Shown here: positions 8,731 through 17,267 of the stretch, piece after piece
How positions within the stretch are numbered: the stretch's first letter is position 1
How the letters are laid out: every line of letters starts with the position of its first letter
From: Streptomyces sp. NBC_01235
GTDB taxonomy: Bacteria; Actinomycetota; Actinomycetes; Streptomycetales; Streptomycetaceae
NCBI RefSeq assembly: GCF_035989285.1
Contig: NZ_CP108513.1
Span: forward strand, 2,232,001 to 2,296,000
Direction of reading: 5' to 3'
Length of the DNA: 64,000 bases
Notes under the pieces: model-generated
Seen by the model: only the letters and a program-made list of their open reading frames with translations
Told to the model about the DNA's origin: nothing
Database searches by the model: none
Position numbers and translations under genes: made by a program

Positions 8731-9931
8731 ACGCCGTCACCACTGCGGCCCCCGGCGCGCCGGTCGTCGACCTCGACCTCGCCGAACTGCGTCGCGACCC
8801 CTACCCCGCCTACGCCGAGCTGCACCGCACCGCACCGCACCGCTCGCCTGGGTGCCCTCCGTGGGACGGCACCTGCTCACCCGGTACGACGACATCGTCC
8901 ACGCCGAGAAGCTGCCCGAGGTGTTCAGCTCCCGCGAGGAAGGCTCGCTGCTGCGCACAGTCGGCCCCAACATGCTCCGCGAGGACGACCCGGACCACCG
9001 GCGGCTGCGGGCCGCCGCCGAGCCGCCCACCCGGCCCCGTCAGGTTCGCGACCTGTGGGCCGGCACCTTCGAGCGCACCGCGCACGAGCTGCTCGACCGG
9101 ATCGCCGACCGAGGCGAGGCCGACCTCATCCGCGACTTCGCCGAGCCGCTCGTCGCGGCCAACCTGGCCCTGGTCCTCCTCGGACTGCGCAACGCCTCCG
9201 CCGACGACATCGCCGCCTGGTCGCGGGCCATGATGGACGGCAACAGCAACTACGCCGACGACCCCGACATCTGGCTGCGCGCCGAGCGCGCGACCCGGGC
9301 CATCGAGGAAGCGGTGGCCGAAATGGTGGACATCACGCGCCGCGAGCCGGACGGCTCGGTGATCTCCTCCATGGTCCACGCGCCCGAGCCGATGGAGCTC
9401 GCCGAGATCCAGAACAACGTCAAGGTCGTCATCGGCGGAGGCGTCAACGAGCCGCGCGATGTCTTCGGCGTGGGTGCCTGGGCGCTGCTGCGCCGCCCCG
9501 ACGTGCTGGACCGGGTGCTGGGCGACCCGGGACTGTGGAAGCGGGTATTCGAGGAGACCGCCCGCTGGATCTCGCCGATCGGCATGTACCCGCGCCAACT
9601 CACCCAGGACTACGAGATCGCCGGCGTGACCCTGTCCGCCGGGAGCCGCGTGGCCCTCGTGATCGCGTCGGGCAACCGGGACGAAGCCGTGTTCGAGCGG
9701 GCCGACGAGTTCGACGTCGCCCGTCCCCACCGACCGCACCTGGCCTTCGGTGGCGGTCCGCACTTCTGTATGGGCGCGTGGGTCGCGCGCCACGAGGTCA
9801 GCGCCCTGGCCTGGCCCCTCGTCTTCGGCCGCCTCAAGGGACTTGGCCCGACCGACAGCGCGGAGGACCGCCTGGAGGGCTGGGTGTTCCGGGGCCTGAC
9901 CTCACTGAACGTCACCTGGCAAGCCGCCTGA
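8727..9931 (+). CDS. Cytochrome P450, frame broken by a 5-bp repeat near the 5' end
   Basis: The natural start is ATG 8727 (ATGA overlap). The first 35 codons, ending YAELHRTAP, are in frame 3; everything after 8843 is in frame 2. Removing one CACCG unit gives a continuous 399-residue protein. The ExxR motif (ETAR), the haem loop FGGGPHFCMG with the Cys ligand, and an I-helix reading GGGVNEPRD are all visible. The last replaces the usual acid-threonine pair with an NEPRD form seen in some bacterial P450s. Ferredoxin and reductase follow at once, so it is a class I three-component monooxygenase. As sequenced, only an internal GTG at 8852 would give a 359-residue protein. Confidence 0.85.
8823..8842 (+). 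repeat. Four tandem CACCG units inside the P450 gene
   Basis: CACCG occurs four times in a row. With three units the P450 frame is intact across the site; with four it is shifted. This is a 5-bp slippage-prone tract in the coding region. Confidence 0.9.
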
Positions 9932-9954
9932 GCCGTCCCCATCGGGAGGACTTC

Positions 9955-10278
9955 ATGCCCATCGTCATCTTCGAGTTGCCCGACGGGACCGAACGCAAGG
10001 TCACCGCCGCGTCCGGGACCGTGCTCATGCAGGCGGCCGTGTCGAACGGCGTCGAGGGCATCGTCGCGGAGTGCGGAGGCAACGCCTCCTGCGCCACCTG
10101 CCACGTCTACGTCGACGGCCGGCATACCGAACTGGTAGGTCCGCCGAACGAGGTTGAGGACGAGATGCTGGACTTCACCGCCGCCGAACGCCGGCCTACC
10201 AGCCGGCTCAGCTGCCAGATCCAGATCTCCGACGCGCTCGACGGGCTGGTCGTCCACGTTCCGGAGGAGCAGGTATGA
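9955..10278 (+). CDS. [2Fe-2S] ferredoxin, putidaredoxin/adrenodoxin type
   Basis: 107 residues with GGGAGGA upstream of ATG 9955. The cluster ligands are the Cys residues of ECGGNASCATCHVYV and the distal LSCQIQ, in the order C-x5-C-x2-C...C. This is the vertebrate-type ferredoxin used by class I P450s to carry single electrons from the NAD(P)H reductase to the haem. The stop overlaps the reductase start by ATGA, which supports their working as a unit. Confidence 0.93.
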   Translation: MPIVIFELPDGTERKVTAASGTVLMQAAVSNGVEGIVAECGGNASCATCHVYVDGRHTELVGPPNEVEDEMLDFTAAERRPTSRLSCQIQISDALDGLVVHVPEEQV

Positions 10279-11516
10279 CGAGCACGGCAGGCGTGGTCAT
10301 CGTCGGCGGCGGACAGGCCGGGTTCAGCGTGGTCTCGGCCCTGCGCGGCGCCGGGTACGACGGCCCGGTCACCGTCTTCACCGACGAGCGCCACCTCCCG
10401 TACCAGCGGCCGCCGCTGTCCAAGAAGGCCCACACCGAGCGGGACGGCATACGCGTCGACCTGGTGCCGGAGTCCTTCTACCGCGAGCGGGACATCGAGC
10501 TGCGGCTCGGAGAGGGGGTGGTCGCGCTCGACCCCGCAGCCCGCTCGGTGACCACCCGCACGGGCCTGCGCCTCCCCTACGACCAACTCGTCCTGGCGAC
10601 CGGCGCGCGCAACCGCCCGCTGCCCGTCCCCGGCGCCGGGCTGGACGGCGTCCACGCACTGCGCTCGCTCGACGACGCCCTCGCGATCGGCCGGGCACTG
10701 TCGACGGCCCAGGACGTGGTCGTCATCGGCGGCGGGTTCATCGGTCTTGAGCTGGCCCAGGTCGCGGTGGCGGGCGGGGCACGCGTGACCGTGGTCGAAC
10801 TGCGCGACCGGCTGCTGAGCCGAGCTGTCTCGCCGCAGCTGGAGGAACACGTGCGGGAGCGGCACGAGCGCAGCGGCGTCGTGATCCTCACCGGGACGGC
10901 CGTGCAGGCAATCGAGGGCGCGGGCCGCGTGCGGCAGGTCGTCACGGACCGGGGTGTGCTGCCCGCCGACCTCGTCGTCTACGGCATCGGCGCCGCTCCC
11001 AGGGACGAGCTGGCGCGAGACGCCGGCCTGGCGGTGGAGGACGGTGTCATCGTGGACGAACAGCTGCGCTCGGTCACCGACCCGCGCGTCTTTGCCGTCG
11101 GCGACTGCGCCCGCCATCCCCACCCGCACGCGGACGGCCTGGTGCGACTGGAGTCCGTGCAGAACGCCAGCGACCAGGGGGCGCTGGTGGGCCGCAGTAT
11201 CGCCGGTTCACCGAGCCCGTATGCGAGCCTGCCGTGGTTCTGGAGCGACCAGGGCGACGTCAAACTGCAGATCGCCGGCCTGCGCGTCGGCACCGACGAA
11301 GTGCGCGTGGTGCCGGGCGACTCCCCGGAACGGCTGGCCGCCTACGCCTTCCGCGACGACCGGCTGGTGGCCGTGGAGACGTTGAACTGGCCCGCCGAGC
11401 ACCTGGCCGCCCGTCGGCTGCTGGAGCGGCGGACCCCGGTCTGCGGCGACGACCTGGCGGGCACGACCCTCGGCGCGCTCGTCCGCGCCAGACGCGCGGC
11501 GGAGGTGACGGCATGA
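10275..11516 (+). CDS. NAD(P)H:ferredoxin reductase, putidaredoxin-reductase type
   Basis: 413 residues. Two dinucleotide-binding folds are visible: FAD at the N-terminus (IVGGGQAGFSVVSALRG) and NAD(P)H in the middle (VIGGGFIGLELAQVA). The late FAD motif is VFAVGDCARHPHP. It should pass electrons from NADH to the neighbouring [2Fe-2S] ferredoxin for the P450. ATGA overlaps on both sides place it between the ferredoxin and the acyl-CoA ligase in one transcript. Confidence 0.93.
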   Translation: MTSTAGVVIVGGGQAGFSVVSALRGAGYDGPVTVFTDERHLPYQRPPLSKKAHTERDGIRVDLVPESFYRERDIELRLGEGVVALDPAARSVTTRTGLRLPYDQLVLATGARNRPLPVPGAGLDGVHALRSLDDALAIGRALSTAQDVVVIGGGFIGLELAQVAVAGGARVTVVELRDRLLSRAVSPQLEEHVRERHERSGVVILTGTAVQAIEGAGRVRQVVTDRGVLPADLVVYGIGAAPRDELARDAGLAVEDGVIVDEQLRSVTDPRVFAVGDCARHPHPHADGLVRLESVQNASDQGALVGRSIAGSPSPYASLPWFWSDQGDVKLQIAGLRVGTDEVRVVPGDSPERLAAYAFRDDRLVAVETLNWPAEHLAARRLLERRTPVCGDDLAGTTLGALVRARRAAEVTA

Positions 11517-12973
11517 CGAGCGCATTCGGCGCCCACCTCGTCACCAGCGCGGCCGAGACCGGCTCCCGGACCGCGCTCGTGTTCGAGGACCGGACCTGGA
11601 CCTACGCGGAACTGGACCTGGCCGTCCGGCGCACCCTGGCCCGCCTCGACAAGTTCGGGGTGCGCAAGGGCGATCGGGTCGTGATGCAGGGGGCGGCGCG
11701 GCCCGAGGCGCTGATCACGCTGTTCGCGGTGACGCGGATGGGTGCGGTGCTCGTGCCGCTCCATCCGCAGGTGGCCGAGGGCGAGCTCACCGTCGTATGC
11801 GAGGAGACCGCGCCCCGTGCGGTCGTGGGCGACGAGCGGTTCCCGGACGGCGGGAGCGTCGCGGACCTCCGTCTGGCCTGGGACGACCTGCACGTCGACG
11901 ACGAGCCGTACGCGCCCGTTGTCGTGGCACCCCCGACCGGCTCCGACACCGCGGTCATCGCGTTCACGTCCGGCACCTCCGGCCTCCCCAAGGGCGTCGC
12001 GCTGACCCACGACAACCTGTACTGGAGCATGGTGGGCGGGCTGTCACAACTGCCCGTCGGCGAGAACGACACCGCCCTCGTCTCCACCCCGCTGGCCCAT
12101 GTCGCCGTACTGGGCGGGCTGCCGCAGTACACCTGGGCACGGCGCGGGACAGTGATCCTGGCCCCGCGCTTCGACCCGGACCTGTTCATCGACCTGGTCC
12201 GCGACCACCAGGTCACCTGCGCCTTCGCCGTACCCGCCATGTCCGCCCTGCTCGCCCGCCACCCCCGCTTCACGAGCGGCGACCTGGACACCCTGCGGTG
12301 GATCCTGTCCGGTGGGTCACCGGCCCAGACGGCGACCGGGGAACAGTTCCGGGCGCGGGGGGTGGGCGTGGTCAACTCCTACGGCCTGACGGAGACCGCG
12401 GCCGGGGTCACATACTCCGCGCCCGACGAACCGGCAACCTCCACGGGATGCCCTGTCCCCCAGGTCGAGTTGACGGTCGTGGACGAGACCGGGTCAGCCG
12501 CCCCCATCGGCACTCCCGGCGAGATCTGGGTGCGGGGGCCGTCGGTGGCGGCCGATTACTGGACCGCCGCCGGACCGGTACCCGTGGCCGACCGCGAGGG
12601 CTGGTTCCACAGCGGGGACCGCGGGCGGTTCGACACGGAGGGCCGGCTCTCGGTCGTCGGCCGGCTCAAGGACACCATCATCACCGGCGGGGAGAACGTC
12701 GACCCCGCCGAGGTCGAGAACGCGCTCGCCGACCTCCCCGGTGTCGTCGAGGTCGCGGTGTCCGGGGCGCCGGACCCGGTCTGGGGCGAGGTCGTGACCG
12801 CCTTCCTCGTCACCGACTCCGGCACGCCGACCCTGGACGACGTCCGCGGTCATCTCGATGGCCGGCTCGCCCGGCACAAGTGGCCGCGGCGCCTGTGCGT
12901 CGTGCCCGCACTGCCCCGCGGGGCGACCGGAAAGCTGCTGCGCGCCCAGCTGACGACGCTGCTCGACGACTGA
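11513..12973 (+). CDS. AMP-forming acyl-CoA synthetase / ligase
   Basis: 486 residues from ATG 11513. All ANL-family signatures are present: phosphate loop IAFTSGTSGLPKGVALTH, SYGLTETAAG, the HSGDRGRF ribose-binding motif, hinge VGRLKDTIITGGENV and the C-terminal catalytic Lys in GATGKLLRAQ. It activates a carboxylic acid to its CoA thioester with ATP. It is shorter than typical long-chain ligases. With the following dehydrogenases, it probably activates the side chain or the ring-opened acid for beta-oxidation-like steps. Confidence 0.9.
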   Translation: MTSAFGAHLVTSAAETGSRTALVFEDRTWTYAELDLAVRRTLARLDKFGVRKGDRVVMQGAARPEALITLFAVTRMGAVLVPLHPQVAEGELTVVCEETAPRAVVGDERFPDGGSVADLRLAWDDLHVDDEPYAPVVVAPPTGSDTAVIAFTSGTSGLPKGVALTHDNLYWSMVGGLSQLPVGENDTALVSTPLAHVAVLGGLPQYTWARRGTVILAPRFDPDLFIDLVRDHQVTCAFAVPAMSALLARHPRFTSGDLDTLRWILSGGSPAQTATGEQFRARGVGVVNSYGLTETAAGVTYSAPDEPATSTGCPVPQVELTVVDETGSAAPIGTPGEIWVRGPSVAADYWTAAGPVPVADREGWFHSGDRGRFDTEGRLSVVGRLKDTIITGGENVDPAEVENALADLPGVVEVAVSGAPDPVWGEVVTAFLVTDSGTPTLDDVRGHLDGRLARHKWPRRLCVVPALPRGATGKLLRAQLTTLLDD

Positions 12974-13057
12974 CCCACACACCTCACAACGCCAACAACT
13001 CTCAGAGACCGCGCCACAGTTGGCGCCGTCTCCCTCACCCGTACCCGAGGAGACGCC

Positions 13058-14176
13058 ATGAGTGCGACCATGCGAGCCGCGCGGATGCACGCCGTCGGCG
13101 AGCCGATGAAGATCGAGGAACTCCCGGTTCCCGAGCCCGGCCCCGGTGACGTGCGCGTGGCCGTCCACGCCGTCAACATCGTTCCGAACCTCGCCAACAT
13201 CCTGAACATGTGGACCACCTGGTTCCCGCACAGCCCGCTGCCGACCCTGCCGGCGATCTTCGGACTGGACCCGGCCGGAGTCGTCGAAACCGTCGGTGAG
13301 GGCGTCCAGGCGTTCAAGCCCGGCGACCGGGTGTACGTCAACCCGGGCCGTTCCTGCGGGTCGTGCCGGTCGTGCCGGGGCGGCGACTCGATCAACTGCG
13401 CCAGCTACGCCTTCGCCGGATATTTCGGCTTCTCACCGACCGCGATCGACTTGCTCGACCGCTACCAGGGCGGCCTCGCGGAGTACATGGTGGCTCCGGC
13501 GTACAGCCTGGTGAAGCTGCCGGACTCGCTGTCCTTCAACGCCGCCGCCCGCTTCGGCTACCTCGGCACCATGTACTCCGCCCTCCGCAAAGCCGGCGCC
13601 GGCCCGGGCAAGACGATCCTCATCAACGGCATCAGCGGCACCCTGGGCATCGGCGCCGCGCTCCTCGCCCCCGCCCTGGGCCTGACCCACGTCTACGGCA
13701 CCGGCCGCGACAAGGGCCTGCTCGACCAGGTCGGCAAGCTCGCGAACGGCCGGTTGCGGCTGCACTCCCTGGACGACGGCCCGCTCGACGAGTGGATCCG
13801 TGAGGAGACCGACGGATACGGCGCCGACATCTACGTCGACGCCCTCGGCCCGGGCGCCCCGCACGAGACCTTCCGGGCCGGCATGCGGGCGATGGCGCGC
13901 GGCGGCATCGCGGTCAACATCGGCGCCGTCGCCGGCGATCTGCCGATCGACATCCACCGGATGATGGACCAGCAGCAGCGGCTGATGGGCTCGGCGTGGT
14001 TCACCTCCGGCGAGGGGCAGGTCATGGCCGACATGGCGGGTGCGGGCCTACTCGACCTCGGCCCACTGGAACACCAGGTGTTTCCGCTCGACCAGGTCAA
14101 CGAAGCCATCAGCGGCATCGCCCAACGCAACGGCGGCTTCAGCAACTTCATCATCAACCCGTCGGCCACCTCGTAG
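13058..14176 (+). CDS. MDR-family (zinc-type) dehydrogenase
   Basis: 372 residues with GAGGAGA before ATG 13058. The N-terminal GroES-like fold is followed by a Rossmann fold with NGISGTLGIGAALLAPALG. The structural-zinc lobe is present (CGSCRSCRGGDSINC), but the usual catalytic-zinc Cys and the GHE motif are replaced (HAVNIVPNLAN, GLDPAGVVE), so catalytic zinc may be absent. It may oxidise an alcohol or reduce an enone or enoyl intermediate using NAD(P). It starts 85 bp after the ligase and ends at a small hairpin. Confidence 0.82.
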   Translation: MSATMRAARMHAVGEPMKIEELPVPEPGPGDVRVAVHAVNIVPNLANILNMWTTWFPHSPLPTLPAIFGLDPAGVVETVGEGVQAFKPGDRVYVNPGRSCGSCRSCRGGDSINCASYAFAGYFGFSPTAIDLLDRYQGGLAEYMVAPAYSLVKLPDSLSFNAAARFGYLGTMYSALRKAGAGPGKTILINGISGTLGIGAALLAPALGLTHVYGTGRDKGLLDQVGKLANGRLRLHSLDDGPLDEWIREETDGYGADIYVDALGPGAPHETFRAGMRAMARGGIAVNIGAVAGDLPIDIHRMMDQQQRLMGSAWFTSGEGQVMADMAGAGLLDLGPLEHQVFPLDQVNEAISGIAQRNGGFSNFIINPSATS

Positions 14177-14182
14177 AGGGCG

Positions 14183-14204
14183 GGCCCCCTCATAGCCGGG
14201 GGCC
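14183..14204 (+). terminator. Short GC hairpin after the MDR gene
   Basis: Seven-bp arms GGCCCCC and GGGGGCC enclose an 8-nt loop just after the stop codon. No T-tract follows. It could be a partial terminator or a processing signal before the acyl-CoA dehydrogenase. Confidence 0.45.
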
Positions 14205-14289
14205 GTCGGCCCTACTCCCCTGGCCGGCGGCCTCCTCTCCTCCCCTCTCCCTCCCTTCCCCTGCTCCGCTCCCGATCTCTGGAGTCCCG

Positions 14290-15480
14290 ATACACGCACC
14301 GAACGCCGGACGCCCGGCCGACCCCCTCGACCTCTTGGAACTCGACAACCTGCTGACCCCGGACGAACGTTCCGTCCGCGACACCGTCCGCACCTTCTGC
14401 GACCGGCGCGTCGAACCCCACATCGCCGAGTGGTTCGAGCAGGGAGCGATCGAGGACATCCGCGGACTCGCCAAGGAACTCGGCGAACTCGGCCTGCTCG
14501 GTATGCACTTGGAGGGCTACGGCTGCGCCGGGATGAGCGCCGTCGACTACGGGCTGGCCTGTCTCGAACTCGAGGCGACCGACTCCGGCCTGCGCTCCCT
14601 GGTCTCGGTCCAGGGCTCCCTGGCCATGTACGCGATCTGGGCGTTCGGGTCCGAGGAGCAGAAGGAGGAGTGGCTGCCCCGTCTCGCGGCGGGCACCGCC
14701 ATCGGCTGCTTCGGGCTCACCGAACCCGACTCCGGCTCCGACCCGGGCAGTATGCGCACCGCTGCCCGCCGCGACGGTGCCGACTGGATACTCGACGGAC
14801 GCAAGATGTGGATCACCAACGGGTCGGTCGCCGATGTCGCGGTGGTCTGGGCCCGCACCGGCGACGGCGTCCGCGGTTTCGTCGTGCCCACCGACACCCC
14901 TGGATTCTCGGCCCCCGCGATCAAGCACAAGATGTCGCTGAGGGCCTCCGTGACGAGCGAGCTCGTCCTGGACTCCGTACGCCTGCCGGCAACCGCCGTC
15001 CTGCCGGAGGTACTGGGCCTCAAGGGACCGCTGTCCTGCCTCAACGAGGCCAGGTACGGCATCGCCTGGGGCGCGATGGGCGCCGCACGCTCGGCCTTCC
15101 GGACGGCGCTGGCCTACGCGGGCGAGCGGGTCCAGTTCGGCCGGCCCATCAGCGGATTCCAGCTCACCCAGGCCAAGTTGACCGACATGGCCCTCGAACT
15201 GGCCAAGGGCACGCTGCTGGCCTTCCACCTCGGCCGGACCAAGGACGACCGGGGCCTGCGCCCCGAGCAGGTCAGCTTCGGCAAGCTCAACAACACCCGC
15301 AGCGCGCTGGAGATCTGCCGGACCGCCCGCACCATCCTGGGCGCGAACGGCATCTCGTTGGAGTACCCGGTGATCCGGCACGCCAACAACCTCGAATCGA
15401 TCCTCACCTACGAGGGCACCGTCGAGATGCACACCCTCATGATCGGCCAGGCCCTGACGGGGCAGGCGGCCTTCCGGTGA
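14290..15480 (+). CDS. Acyl-CoA dehydrogenase, glutaryl-CoA-dehydrogenase-like
   Basis: The protein reads from about residue 9 (ADPLDLLELDNLL) to AAFR. Motifs include CFGLTEPDSGSDPGSM, KMWITNG and the terminal GANGISLEYPVIRHANNLES and TYEGTVEMH blocks. These are close to glutaryl-CoA dehydrogenase, which oxidatively decarboxylates glutaryl-CoA to crotonyl-CoA using FAD. No ATG or GTG lies at the expected position. A CTGGAG ribosome site precedes an ATA codon at 14290, which gives 396 residues; a TTG at 14335 is the alternative. Its stop overlaps the GTG of a truncated hydroxyacyl-CoA dehydrogenase. Confidence 0.85.
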   Translation: MHAPNAGRPADPLDLLELDNLLTPDERSVRDTVRTFCDRRVEPHIAEWFEQGAIEDIRGLAKELGELGLLGMHLEGYGCAGMSAVDYGLACLELEATDSGLRSLVSVQGSLAMYAIWAFGSEEQKEEWLPRLAAGTAIGCFGLTEPDSGSDPGSMRTAARRDGADWILDGRKMWITNGSVADVAVVWARTGDGVRGFVVPTDTPGFSAPAIKHKMSLRASVTSELVLDSVRLPATAVLPEVLGLKGPLSCLNEARYGIAWGAMGAARSAFRTALAYAGERVQFGRPISGFQLTQAKLTDMALELAKGTLLAFHLGRTKDDRGLRPEQVSFGKLNNTRSALEICRTARTILGANGISLEYPVIRHANNLESILTYEGTVEMHTLMIGQALTGQAAFR

Positions 15481-15540
15481 GCGGTGCGCCCCTGCCCGGG
15501 ACGGACATCCGCAAGGTGGGTGTCATCGGGTGCGGTCTAG
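15477..15540 (+). pseudogene. 3-hydroxyacyl-CoA dehydrogenase, first 21 codons only
   Basis: A GTG at 15477 overlaps the previous stop (GTGA) and begins a peptide ending RKVGVIGCGL, the NAD-binding start of 3-hydroxyacyl- or 3-hydroxybutyryl-CoA dehydrogenases (normally followed by MGSGIA). Similarity stops abruptly at about 15540; the open frame runs on as unrelated residues to 15629. This is the logical next enzyme after a crotonyl-CoA-forming step. It marks the edge of the catabolic island and the start of the remnant region. Confidence 0.72.
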
Positions 15541-15603
15541 AGGCAATGCCATCGTTTGCCGACAGGTGGGCGGTCGCGGCGCCAACCCGGCGTCATGCGA
15601 CGG

Positions 15604-15978
15604 TCAGAGGCTGGCTCTGCCGTGGCTGAAGTAGCCGCGGAAGGAGATGTCGGACTTGGGGATCTGGCGTTCGCCGACGAGATGCCGACGGACGCCGGTG
15701 GCCAGCGAGGACTGGCCCGCGGTCCAGGCGTAGGAGCGGCCGTCGGGAAGCTGAGCCTGCTTCACTGCCTGCAGGGCGAGGACGCCGGGTTTCGCACAGG
15801 GGGCGCGGCGGGGCAGCCAGTGGATCGTGGTGCCCGGGGGCACGGTGACATCGTGCCGGATGTTCTCGCGGGCCGGGACTTCCAGGAAGACCTCGGCGGG
15901 CAGTGCGACAGAGCTTTCCAGGATGGCGAGGACCGCCGGCAGAGCGCTCTCGTCGCCGACGAGGAGGTGAAGCTGTAG
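15604..15978 (-). pseudogene. Siderophore-interacting protein (ViuB-like), C-terminal fragment
   Basis: Reading from about 15978 down to the stop at 15604 gives a C-terminal FAD/NAD(P)H-reductase part: LLVGDESALPAVLAILES, TTIHWLPRR, GRSYAWTAG, VRRHLV and IPKSDISFRGYF. These are typical of siderophore-interacting ferric reductases, which release iron from siderophores in the cytoplasm. The N-terminal FAD domain is missing. The fragment joins directly onto a Tn3-transposase tail at about 15970, so it is a recombination scar. The 3' end looks intact. Confidence 0.7.
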
Positions 15979-16103
15979 CGGCCGAGCACGTTGAGGTTCG
16001 CGTGCTTGAGCGGGGAGAGGCGGGTGACGTCCTCGTCCAGGACGTCGTGCTCGCGCTCCTCGGCCGGCAGCGTCCGCAACTCCTCGACGGCGGCGTCCAG
16101 CTA
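15970..16103 (-). mobile_element. Tn3-family transposase, C-terminal fragment
   Basis: About 43 residues include DAAVEELRTLPAEER and RLSPLKHANLNVLGRYSF, resembling the C-terminus of actinobacterial Tn3-family TnpA. It has no upstream part and is fused at both ends to unrelated fragments. No terminal inverted repeat was found. Confidence 0.5.
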
Positions 16104-16455
16104 CGACCTTTTCGGATTGGCTTCGGGGGGTCTGAAGCGAGGGTCAGTGCGGTTTCGGTGAGGCAGCCGTCGATGAGCTCGGGATGGCGCTGGATGTGGG
16201 CGAGTCCTCGGCGGAGGGTGCGGGTGAGGTGGTCGGGGTCGGTGAACGCGGTGTTGGCCATCGGCCCGCGCCGTAACCACGACCAGATGCCTTCCACGGG
16301 ATTCAAGTCCGGGCTGCAGGAGGGAAGTTGGATGATGGTGAGCCATTCGTGGTCGGCCGCGTACTTCCTCATTCCGGCGGCACGATGGGTGTTCAGATTG
16401 TCCCAGACGACAACGATCGGGGCGCCGAGTTGCAGGTGCGCGCGGACCAGGATCG
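16104..16455 (-). mobile_element. IS630-family transposase, C-terminal fragment
   Basis: The translation contains APIVVVWDNLNTH (second catalytic Asp) and PSCSPDLNPVEGIWSWLRRG (catalytic Glu) of the DDE domain of IS630-type transposases. The two blocks read in one frame. The N-terminal helix-turn-helix and first catalytic Asp are missing, so it cannot be active. It ends near 16104, where the Tn3 fragment begins. Confidence 0.75.
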
Positions 16456-16595
16456 CCGGCGTGGAAGGTCTCTACTCGCACGTTACGCTGACCATGGAGC
16501 AGGAGATTGCCGATTCGCTGCAAACCCGGTGGCTGCGCTTCGTGGCGAGCGAGGAGAACGCTGGACGGTGCCCCCTCTCTCCCATTCAATCTTGA
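16455..16595 (+). mobile_element. Tyrosine integrase, C-terminal fragment
   Basis: About 45 codons read GVEGLYSHVTLTMEQEI and then LQTRWLRFVASEE before a stop at 16595. The YSHVT block resembles the segment around the catalytic tyrosine in actinomycete tyrosine recombinases. Upstream sequence belongs to the opposite-strand IS630 fragment. It suggests a former integrative element here. Confidence 0.5.
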
Positions 16596-16639
16596 AGAGT
16601 GGCGGAAACAGCAGGTCAAAGCACTCACGACCTCGACCT

Positions 16640-16777
16640 ATGAACCCGTTCATGAAATTCATTTCCACGAAGAGCTTCATGCCGTTCGTCTGGTACCGCA
16701 TCGCCCTCGGTGTGGTGGTGATTGTGCTGGTCAGCATGGGTGCGCTGAGCCCACACGCGGGCGAATCCGGCGGCTGA
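16640..16777 (+). pseudogene. Undecaprenyl-diphosphatase (UppP/BacA), C-terminal fragment
   Basis: The peptide FMKFISTKSFMPFVWYRIAL continues as a hydrophobic helix and ends SPHAGESGG. It matches the last transmembrane helix of UppP, which dephosphorylates undecaprenyl pyrophosphate for cell-wall recycling. Only about 45 of the usual 270-plus residues remain. An ATG and short frame exist, but there is no sign it functions. Confidence 0.65.
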
Positions 16778-16802
16778 AACAGGGCCGCGCAGGTAGCGGT
16801 AT

Positions 16803-17267
16803 CTAGCATTTCCTAGCGCCTGATTGCAGCACCACGTCATGATCATCTCCCACTTGTCTCCCACTCATCTCCCACCCGGGAGGCGGGATACGTCCCACTA
16901 GGACGTGTGCGTCCGCAAAGCAGGGGATGACGCGGAAGGGCCCGCACGTCCCTGCGGGCCCTTCCGCGCAGAGGGTAGAGCGGGTCAGCTGAGGTTCATG
17001 TCCGGCCAAGGCCGCGCCCCTCGCCACGCGGAAACGCAGCCGCTCATCCACCGTGTCCCAGGCATCGCCGGTGAGGTCGTCCAGCGCGGCAGCGGCCGTG
17101 AGGATGAGCCAGCCGAGGCGTGCTTCCATGTCCTCCCACGTGTGCGTCACCCCGACTGCCTCACCGTGCGGACCCGTGCCGTACACCGCTATAGCGACTT
17201 CCCCCATGTCCCCATTGATCGCGAGGACCTGGAGGAGCCGGATGCCCCCAGCCGCCGGTGATCCCAT
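16803..17267 (-). pseudogene. MazG-like nucleotide-pyrophosphohydrolase-fold protein, probably decayed
   Basis: A 154-codon frame contains LRLLQVLAINGDMGEVA-like and LILTAAAALDDLTGD segments. These resemble the helical MazG-like proteins common in actinomycetes and their prophages, which have a (K/E)-E-x-GE core. The metal-binding Glu pair is poorly kept. The frame reads straight through a strong terminator hairpin (16931-16968), which suggests the original gene ended near 16985 and the tail is not natural. Function unknown. Confidence 0.4.
16931..16968. terminator. Strong 16-bp hairpin terminator
   Basis: Perfect 16-bp arms beginning CGCGGAAGGGCCCGCA surround a 6-nt loop. It lies inside the minus frame at 16803-17267 and after the plus-strand UppP fragment, and could serve either strand. 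Confidence 0.75.
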
